Of a stretch of DNA of 64,000 bases, positions 56,750-64,000 are shown in pieces. The stretch is from contig QPMI01000031.1 in NCBI GenBank assembly GCA_004431415.1, positions 1 to 64,000 of the forward strand, given 5' to 3'. The DNA comes from Cyanophora paradoxa. Lineage: Eukaryota > Glaucocystophyceae > Cyanophorales > Cyanophoraceae. Each line of letters starts with the position of its first letter. The first letter of the stretch is position 1. Position numbers and translations under genes: made by a program. The notes beneath the pieces are model-generated. The model was given only the letters and a program-made list of their open reading frames with translations. It searched no databases and was not told the origin of the DNA.

Positions 56750-59422
56750 TCGCAGGCCTCTGGCGCGACGCGGAACAAGCGCTCCAAGACGCGGAGGTAG
56801 ACACCACCGAAGAAGACTACGCGGTCGCCGATATGGGCTACCTGACCATCCAGGAAGCAGCGCTCGACGCCGCAGACGCGGCTCTTAGCTCCCGCAAGCA
56901 CCTAGAACGCTCCCTCGCGCACGCGCACACAGTCCCCCCCGAGCTCGCCCGTCATATTAAGTACTCCTCGGCCGACAACCGTATGCGCTCGCTGCAGCCG
57001 TACCCCCGCGAGAGGGTACCCCGGCGGCCACGACGGAGGAAGACATGGCGGCGCACGCCTGCGCATACTACACGGAGCTCCTCGCGGCCCAACGCCCGCT
57101 TCCCCCCGACCTCCCGGCGGCCACGCCGCCCTCGGCTCCGGCGGCCCCGGCCCGCCGCCAAGAACCACGGGCAACGGAGCATTCCAATGCTCGCCCAGGC
57201 ACCACCACGGGGTCGGAGCCTGAAGGCGCTCGCCCGTACCAGGGAACGGCTAGGCCGAACCCGCAGACCACGGGGCCCGAGCCGGAAGGCGCTCGCCCGT
57301 CCTTGGAACCGGGAGCCTCGGGCCCCGTGGACGTGACGCCGGAAGCCACCGCCGCTTTCCCGGCGGTCGTCGAGAAGCTGCGCGCTGCCCACCTTCTCAC
57401 CCCCGCCGACCCCCTCACGTGTGAGGAAGCCGAGCTCTTGTCCCGCTGCCTCGATACAGCGCCCCCGCCCTTGCACCCCCCGATGTGCGCCCCCTATACG
57501 GTTGGCGAGATCGAGGAAAGCCTAAAAGAGATGAATAAGTCGACAGCGCCGGGCGAGGACGGCCTCTCTGTAAAGTTCTATCTCACGTTCTGGAACATCC
57601 TCGGCCCGATAGTCACAGAAAGCTATAACTGCGCGCGCGCGCTGGGCACCCTATCGGAGCGCCAACGCACGGGGCTAATCCAACTGCTCTATAAGAAAGG
57701 AGACCGCGATAAAATCCAGAACTGGCGCCCAATCACCCTCCTGCAAATAGACCGCCGCCTCTTCGGAGCGGTTCTCGCGAAGCGCATAGCGCCCGCCTGC
57801 CAGCACACTATCAGCTCCGTCCAAACGGGCTTTATGCCGGACCGCACCGGGGCAGACAACGTCTGGCAGATGCAAGCCGTCATCCGTCACGCGGACCGTA
57901 CGGACCAGCATGTCGTGATACTAAACACCGACTTCGAGAAAGCGTATGACCGCGTAGAACACCTCTATGCGCTCCGGGTCCTAGCGGTCCAGGGCTTCCC
58001 GCCCGAATTCCTCGCCGACGTCCGAGCTATCACGAAAGGCGCTAGATCAAAAGTTATGATCAACGGGCAGATCTTCCCAACCATCATCCCGGTTACGCGC
58101 AGCGCTCTCCAGGGCGACCCATTCGCATGCATGTTCTTCAACACGCAGCAGGAGCCCACCACGCGAGACATCCTCGCGGACCCCGAAATCACAGGCGTAC
58201 CCGCCCCTCGGGACCCCGGGATCGAATCCAAGCTGGTCCAATACGCCGACGACGCAGCGCACTCGCTCAAGATCAATCCCCGCAGCCCAGACCCTGGCCT
58301 GCCCGTTAAGAAAACCATAGCTAAGTACCAGAAAGCAGGGAAGTACAACGGCTCCTCGCTCAATCTCGGCAAAACCGAAGGCATGCTCGCGGGAGCCGCA
58401 GCACCGACAAAGCGGCCCGGCCACCCAATCACCCTCCCAGCATGGACCCAAGCGATTCCGATCCGCTGGGTCAAGTCCACGTCCACGCTCGGTATCCCGC
58501 TCGGCCCGAGGGGCGAATTTGACGCCCGCCCTTACTGGGCTAAGCGTGTAGACGGGATGCGCAGCCGGAGAGCTCGCTGGAACCTGCGCGCGATGCGCGT
58601 CCACCAACGCGTCTACGTAGCCACGGCCATCGTGGCGTCTGTTAATATGTACGCGGCCGCGTTCCTTCCGTGCCCCCCGTCGGCCCTCCAAGCCATTAAG
58701 GACGAATACTGGGCAGCAATATGGCCCTCGTCCGCAGATGCACCCGCCCGGAAGCGCAGCGCGCGCGGCCGGATATCACGAGCGAAAGCTGTCCTCCCAC
58801 CGTCCAACGGCGGCCTCGGAGCACTCGACCTTGAGAGCCGCCTCCTGGCGCAAGCAGGCACGTACATTCGAGCGCTCTGTGACCCCTCCTTCGCGGTTTG
58901 GAAGCTTTTCGCCGCAGAAGAGATGCAGGAACTAGTGCCCAAGAAATACGCGGCGGCCGCGCAGGCCCTCGGCCTCAACGCGCTGGGCGCCGACCTCCGC
59001 TTCCGCCCGTATGCAGCCCTCCTCCCTGCTCAGGGGCCCCTCGCACCAGCGGTGCGCATCCTCACGCTCCTACGACCCCCGGAATCGGGCCCGACCCCCT
59101 CCGGTGCCCGCCGCACCGCGCAATCGCGTCCCTGCCGCTCACGCGGGATCGCCTCAGGGCGGAGCCGCTCTGGCTCAACCCGGTGCTCGCCCCGCCTGGC
59201 CAAACCTGGGGCATAGGCAAAATTGATGAAGCCCTCGCCGCCCGGCTCACTGCCGCCCACCAGATCACCGGCCCCGCGCCCCAAGACCTCTCCCAGGCCG
59301 CGTACACGCGCCTGAATGAAATCCGCGCCCAGGTCCGCCTTCGCGCAGCCCAGCTCGGCCTCGCCCCTCTCGACACGCCCCCCCAAGCTATCCTCCCCGG
59401 GCCGACCCTCGGATATGGCTGA
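56750..59422 (+). pseudogene. LINE reverse transcriptase region, frame-shifted
   Basis: The linker reads DMGYLTIQEAALDAADAALS in one frame. From about 57020 another frame gives EEDMAAHACAYYTELLAAQ, then the RT: MNKSTAPGEDGLSVKFYL, RTGLIQLLYKKGDRDKIQNW, RPITLLQIDRRLFGAVLAKR and SSVQTGFMPDRTGADNVWQM follow in order. VILNTDFEKAYDRVEHLYAL is next (first catalytic Asp, 57930-57932), then SALQGDPFACMFF and LVQYADDAAH (catalytic YADD at 58243-58254). Catalytic Asp residues are intact. The frame shifts again near 59090-59110 (PPHRAIASLPLTRDRL onward). Either this copy is broken or its frames are bridged by recoding or splicing; a broken copy is likelier. Confidence 0.82.
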
Positions 59423-59526
59423 TCGCAGCCCCAGCAGAAGCTGGCGCTGGCCCCAGAAGGCCGCGCTCAGGCCCGATCATCTTCGCGACCCCAGGCACCC
59501 CGCCGCTGGGCTGCACGACCAGCACA

Positions 59527-60660
59527 ATGCCCGACGGCACCATAGTAGGCCCGCCCGGCCCCCCCGCGCCCCTCCCAGCCGCCCCCGCGCTCCTCCCCCG
59601 CGCCCTGATCATCGCCGTCCCACCGGGGTCGGCGAAACAAAAAGCCCGGTGGCCAGACGGCCGCGCCGTGACCGCGGGCCGCCTCGACCGCGCCCCCTGG
59701 ATCCACACCGGGCTCCTCTACCGGACCCCGACCGGCCCCCGCCCCTGGCTCCACTACCGCATCTCGGCGGGCTACCGCGCCCTCCGGGCCCAGCCCCCCC
59801 GCCCGGCCCCCGGCCCTCTCGCCCGCTTCGGCCCCCCGCCCCCCGGCAAATGCTGGACCCAGGTGTGGGGCGCGGGCACGCAACATGCCCACCTGTCCCC
59901 GTGGAACCGCGAGACCTGGCTCTGGGCCACCCACGCTTGCCTCCCCGCCGGCCAATTCCTTTTCCATATTGGGGCTCGCCCGACCCCGTTCTGCTGCGCC
60001 TGCCCCGGCTCCGATGTACCCCCCGATACCTCGGACCATGCAGTCTTCTACTGCGAGCCCGCGCGCGCGGCCTGGGAGGAACTGCTCGATAGGTGGAACG
60101 ATTTCTACGGCACCTCTATCCCCCTCGAATGCGCGCACGCCCTCACCGGATTCCTAGCCGTCCCAGAAGAGCTTAAAAAGCGCCGCACCGGCTCCGCACG
60201 CCAGAGACGCGAATTCCGCATGCCTCGTAGCCTGCTAGCGGCCCTGGCGGGCCTCATGATCAGCGCTGCATGGTCAGCCCACGTCCGCGCCATCCAGGAC
60301 AACGCCCCCGACAGCACCGACAACACGCCCCGCCGCCCTACCAAGAAATCGATCTGGCAAGCATTTGAGCGCGCAGTCTGGGCCCGCACCCTCCTAGAGC
60401 AGAGCAAGATCGAGCTCGCCACCCGGGGCCTCCCCCAGGACGCGACGCAGCCAACTTTAGACCCGGACACAGTGGCCTGGAACTGGGAGCCGGCCGACCC
60501 CGACGCGCCCCCGGACGCCCCGGCACCCCCACTCCCCCAGGCGCTCTGGACGGCAGACAGCTTCATTGCCACAGCCCACCGCTCAGCACACGAAACAACC
60601 CTCACCCGCGGGCCCCTCCTCGACCCGCCGCCGGACTCAGACCCCGACAGCGACGACTGA
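59527..60660 (+). CDS. LINE C-terminal segment with zinc-binding motif
   Basis: A 377-codon open frame from ATG 59527, probably the displaced C-terminal part of the LINE polyprotein. It contains FCCACPGSDVPPDTSDHAVF followed by YC: a Cys-x2-Cys ... His-x4-Cys arrangement like the zf-RVT domain found after the RT of many LINEs. FLFHIGARP lies before it and AWEELLDRWNDFYGTSIPLE after. Stops at 60658-60660. Whether it is translated alone is unknown. Confidence 0.7.
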   Translation: MPDGTIVGPPGPPAPLPAAPALLPRALIIAVPPGSAKQKARWPDGRAVTAGRLDRAPWIHTGLLYRTPTGPRPWLHYRISAGYRALRAQPPRPAPGPLARFGPPPPGKCWTQVWGAGTQHAHLSPWNRETWLWATHACLPAGQFLFHIGARPTPFCCACPGSDVPPDTSDHAVFYCEPARAAWEELLDRWNDFYGTSIPLECAHALTGFLAVPEELKKRRTGSARQRREFRMPRSLLAALAGLMISAAWSAHVRAIQDNAPDSTDNTPRRPTKKSIWQAFERAVWARTLLEQSKIELATRGLPQDATQPTLDPDTVAWNWEPADPDAPPDAPAPPLPQALWTADSFIATAHRSAHETTLTRGPLLDPPPDSDPDSDD

Positions 60661-60681
60661 GGCCGCGGCGCCCGGACGCCG

Positions 60682-61476
60682 TCACTCCCAGGGGCACTTC
60701 AGCCCCGCCGGCCGCTCATGCGCGATCGCCTCCAGCCCGTTCGCGGCCGTCCCATCACCTTCCTGCGGACGGGGCAGAACAATGAGAGAAACAACGGGAC
60801 CAGCTGCAGAGCCCCGCTGCGCACCAGGAAGTCCATCGCTTGATCGACGGTGAGGAACCGCCGAGAGTCCCGACCCCGGACCCCCGGCACCCGCCACACC
60901 TGGGCCAGAGCGCACTCCCGCCCCGGATAGGTCTCCGTCTGATCCCTGAGCGTAGCGCGAGAAGACGGCCCCCAGCGTGACCGGCGACACCGCGTCATAA
61001 GCGCTGACGAAATCCGCAGCACACAGCGCGCGAGGCGCAGCTGCGCACCAGATCGAGTAAATCCCGGGCCGAATCCCATGGCGCACTGCATAAAACGCCA
61101 GCGTACTCTTCTTCGCGACCTGCGAGCACCCAGGATAGGGCAGCTCGTAGAAGTACGCCCGTACTACGCCATCACGAAACATCGCGGCCGCGGCACGCAG
61201 ATGCCCGCGGAGCGTCCTCAACATCGGGAAAGCCGCAGGCACGACCTCGCCAGGGCTCGAGCCGGCGCTCCCAACTACGACAGCGTCGTCCGCAAAACCG
61301 CTTAGAACCTCGCCATCGCTCAACTCGGCTGCAGCCGGGGTCGCAGAAACGCGGTCTTCGCCAACCGCAGCCCGCTTCGCCGAAGGCTCACCCGCGGACG
61401 ACTCACTCCCGCTACGCTCCCGCTTGCAATCCGCCTCGCAGCCGGGGCCCGGCGCTCCCTCGGGCATATCCGCCAT
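60682..61476 (-). CDS. Antisense frame with an RNase H1 N-domain-like motif
   Basis: A 264-codon frame from ATG 61476, ending 22 bp from the LINE stop on the other strand. The N-terminus is disordered and acidic (SGSESSAGEPSAKRAAVGED). The segment TLAFYAVRHGIRPGIYSIW matches the 'YaV..G..PGIY..W' pattern of the small hybrid-binding domain at the N-terminus of eukaryotic RNase H1 (viroplasmin-type). A second protein-like stretch, RGRDSRRFLTVDQAMDFLV, lies in an overlapping frame (60699-61091). It resembles the end of the same domain, so a frameshift may be present. No RNase H catalytic residues seen. Could also be part of the mobile element. Confidence 0.38.
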   Translation of the reverse strand: MADMPEGAPGPGCEADCKRERSGSESSAGEPSAKRAAVGEDRVSATPAAAELSDGEVLSGFADDAVVVGSAGSSPGEVVPAAFPMLRTLRGHLRAAAAMFRDGVVRAYFYELPYPGCSQVAKKSTLAFYAVRHGIRPGIYSIWCAAAPRALCAADFVSAYDAVSPVTLGAVFSRYAQGSDGDLSGAGVRSGPGVAGAGGPGSGLSAVPHRRSSDGLPGAQRGSAAGPVVSLIVLPRPQEGDGTAANGLEAIAHERPAGLKCPWE

Positions 61477-61615
61477 CGCTCCAATGCAAACTAGACCCCA
61501 CCCCCCCCCTCGGGGGGTACAAGCCCCTCAATCATGGCCTAGTCCCAGATCCCCCCCTAGATCCCCATACCGGGGACCCCGGCGCTCATTCCCGCCAAGG
61601 CACCCCGTTGCGACG

Positions 61616-63796
61616 ATGGCGTTCGTCGCCCCGCCCTTCCCGCTGCGCCTACGGGCCTCATCAAGCCCTTCCTCGTCAACGCCGCAAGGCCGGTCTCGCC
61701 CAAGGCTGTCGTCGCCGCCGCCGCCGCGGCCCGCACGTCGACGTCGTCTCCACCCGCGTCGCCGAAGCCCGCGCGCCAATCCTCCTCTAAGTCGAACGAG
61801 AGACTGAAGGAGAAGCAAGCCGCGCAAGCGCCGCCGCCGCCGGCGCCGGCCGAGGCCGGCCCGTCCAAGGGAACTAAGGTGAATCCCGTGCTGGCCGCGC
61901 CGAGCCCGGCGCTCACGTCCCCAAACAGGGCCGTGGGCGTCCGAAAAACTCCAGCCAGCCCAAGCGCGCCTCGCCGCGGACGCAGAAGAAGGCGACGGCC
62001 CCAACGGCGCCGGCTCATGACGAGGACCAGGCGAGGCCCATCCCTCATACCCGAGCATCGCGCGCACTAAACAGAGATTATACGCAGCCCGATGAGCGGC
62101 AGCCGCTCCTCCAGGAGGCGCTGCCCGTGCCTAAGCCGCTGCCGACCAAGGCCCCGCCGGCGCCCCGCAACACCAAGCGCGGCAAGATGCTCACAGACCG
62201 GTCGAAGCGCACTCTCGTGCTGTCAAAGCTCAAGGCCGACGCCGCCGTCCTTTACGACAAGGAGCTAGTGCGCGCACCCGCCCCGAAGGCCGCGCCTCTA
62301 AAACCTGATCCCCGGCCCGGAACCGCGCTCGCAGTACAATAAGCTGATGAAGTTCGGCGACGGCGTCGATTTCACCAAGTTCCCGGACCTCGTCGAGGCG
62401 GATGGCACGCTGCGGCAGGACTACCTCGAGATCATCGCGAACAAGGCCCTCGAGGCGATCGGCTGGCTCGAGCGCGCCAGCCCCGTCATGACGGAGGTCT
62501 ACCTGATCGGCCGCCACAAGAAGGTGGCCCTCCTCCACCTCACCGACATCGAGGTCTCGATGGAAATGAACCGCGAGCTCCGCACCCGCTTCCCCGACGC
62601 GCGCGGCTGCCTCGCCGAGATCGAGCTCGCCCTCGGCCACGCGCACCGCACGCTCAAGGTACGCCGTCGCGCGCGCCGAGTGCGCGCACGTGCCGACGCT
62701 GGGCCCCGGCCCGCAGATCCGCTTCTGCCAGGACCTCTCCGTCGCGAGCCGCCACGCGGTCTACGCCGGCCTCACCGACGAGCAGCGCGAGCTGGGCTGG
62801 TCCTACCGCATCTTCTGCGGCATCCCGGGCGTCTACACCGACGAAGCCTTCGACGAGATGGCCCGGGTCCGCATGCCGAGCCTCCGCTAGCCCAGATAAA
62901 GAAAGATAAAACCGAGCCTAGCAATGGCCCAACCGCCGCGCGACCCCGCCTAAGCCCCGGCCCGTCTGCACAGTCGGTCTGGCTCGAGCCCGCCGTCGTC
63001 GACGGCAAGATCAAGACCGTGAACCTCACGGCCGACAAGCCCCGCCGCTTCAAGCGCGACGGTGACAACATCGCCGTCCTGGGCAAGGAGATGGAGCCCG
63101 TGCCGGACTCCGACGACTCCGAGGGCGAGGAGCAGGAAGTCCGCGCCCCCACTATACCCCGCCCGACGGCCCGGTACCCCTCCGCTCACACACGCGAGGC
63201 AGACGCTCTACCCCGACTCGGTGGCCCTCGAGGCCACCAAGAACAGCAAGAAGATCTCCCGGGAGCACCGCATCAACTACCCCGACGGGGTGGGCGGCCG
63301 CGCGTCCTACCGCCCCGGCCACTCCACGGGCGCACGCCGGCTCAACCGCCTCAGCGCCCTCAACGAGGACAAGACCCCCGAGGAGGCCGCCCAGATCGCG
63401 GCGGACCTCGCCGCCCAGTCCCGCAAGCGCGCGATTGAGCGCTTCGGCCCCGACGCCGTCAAGAAGCGCAAGGGCGGCGCCGCCGCCCCGCCCCCGCCGC
63501 CGGGGCCGCCGCCGCCCCCTCCGCCGACGCCTCCGCCGCCGCCGCGGCCGCCGCCGCCGCCGCTGCCGTCGCCGCCGCCGCCGCCGCCGCCGCCGCCCCG
63601 GCGCAGGCCGCCGCCCCGCGCCCGCCCCGGGCCCGGCTCCCGCCCCGGCCCCGGGCCGGCCACCATCTCGCTCACCAACTACCAGGCGGCCCAGCGTGTG
63701 CTTGCCGAGCTCACCTCGGCCCTCGGGGGCCCCGCCGCCATCGAGGCCCTCCTGGCCGGCCGCCGGGCGGCCGCCGCCGACAACGCGGCAGCGTAG
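61616..63796 (+). CDS. Unrecognised protein with Pro-rich tail, multi-exon
   Basis: Not recognised; start uncertain (ATG 61616 is the nearest candidate, but the protein-like frame GLIKPFLVNAARPVSP begins about 61654 in another frame). Exons: KSNERLKEKQAAQA, then RSKRTLVLSKLKADAAVLYD. After a GTGCGC-donor intron comes YNKLMKFGDGVDFTKFPDLV, followed by NKALEAIGWLERASPVMTEV and KVALLHLTDIEVSMEMNREL. A 63-nt intron (from 62659) precedes IRFCQDLSVASRHAVYAGL. Then, after a GTCCGC-donor intron, VWLEPAVVDGKIKTVNLTAD and TLYPDSVALEATKNSKKISR. The C-terminus has a basic stretch (AIERFGPDAVKKRKGG), a long polyproline run and a helical end (ISLTNYQAAQRVLAELTSAL), stop 63794-63796. The acidic GKEMEPVPDSDDSEGEEQE segment and basic stretches suggest a nuclear protein. 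Confidence 0.5.
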
Positions 63797-64000
63797 ACCT
63801 CCCCCCTCTTTTCGATCCCAACGGCCTCGGCCCTTTCGCCCTTTCGGCCTCAGTCTCCTTTTTCACTTTTCTCTCTTTACAATTCGCGGTAGCACGACTG
63901 CCAAAGAAGGGGGCCTCATGACGAGCCCACCGCCCCCCTCTCTGAGTTAGATAGCTCCATGAAGCAATGTCACCTCCCTACCCCGCCCCCGCGCAAAGCC
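63797..64000. other. 3' flank to window end
   Basis: Pyrimidine-rich, AT-richer DNA after the stop of the preceding gene. No feature recognised. Confidence 0.5.

Larger units (their letters stand above)
55578..60660 (+). mobile_element. LINE-type non-LTR retrotransposon with frame breaks
   Basis: 5' end fixed by the second copy at 43816. Order: APE-type endonuclease, reverse transcriptase, C-terminal zinc-binding segment. This is the standard layout of an APE-type LINE ORF2. Reading frame changes several times: endonuclease in one frame to 56749, linker in a second (56746-57030), RT in a third (about 57020-59090). RT-adjacent sequence then moves to a fourth segment (about 59090-59422) and the zinc segment to a fifth (59527-60660). 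No poly-A tail, 3' end or target-site duplication was found, so the right boundary is minimal. A separate ORF1 was not seen. Confidence 0.85.

Noticed and set aside
61528-62067. Two overlapping minus-strand frames
   Set aside because: Antisense to the Ala/Pro-rich exons of the plus-strand gene; composition is a mirror of that strand.

Overview
The window is nuclear DNA of a GC-rich eukaryote, most likely a unicellular alga; I cannot name the lineage. Coding regions are very GC-rich and split by many short introns. Nearly every long reading frame is broken by introns full of CCGCC-type repeats on the sense strand, and many introns start with GC instead of GT. Gene contents (an SSU-processome subunit, a nucleolar RRM protein, soluble-adenylyl-cyclase-like proteins, a LINE, a DDE transposase) are all eukaryotic. 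Nothing looks like a bacterial operon.

Layout. 62-12348 (+): UTP20, cut at the left edge. One of its introns (7704-8449) holds five tandem copies of a 66-nt RNA with C/D-box snoRNA architecture. 12349-16195: gene-free, palindrome- and repeat-rich DNA. 16196-24276 (+): an ADCY10-like soluble adenylyl cyclase. 24721-26790 (-): a right-handed beta-helix protein. 26934-28508 (+): an unrecognised coiled-coil/His-Asp-rich protein. 29043-36224 (-): a second ADCY10-like cyclase, tail-to-tail with the first. 36518-38305 (+): an unrecognised protein with an internal motif duplication. 38423-41245 (-): the nucleolar RRM protein NIFK/Nop15, whose intron 39039-39393 carries two more copies of the same snoRNA.

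The right third is richer in mobile DNA. 42055-42274 is a repeat array ending in a CACTAG-like terminus. 43816-44303 is a 488-bp 5' fragment of a LINE whose longer copy lies at 55578-60660. 44556-46483 (+) is an unrecognised gene convergent with a DDE-type transposase-like gene (46597-50174, -). Three unrecognised genes follow: 50692-51309 (+), 53081-54884 (-, coiled coil) and about 61616-63796 (+). An antisense frame at 60682-61476 has a motif like the RNase H1 N-terminal (viroplasmin-type) domain.

How the genes relate. UTP20 and NIFK both act in nucleolar ribosome assembly, and both carry the same C/D-box-like RNA in an intron, in the sense orientation. That is the most coherent and interesting signal here: a multicopy intronic snoRNA family tied to ribosome-biogenesis host genes. 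Exon joins were made by eye, so gene models are approximate.
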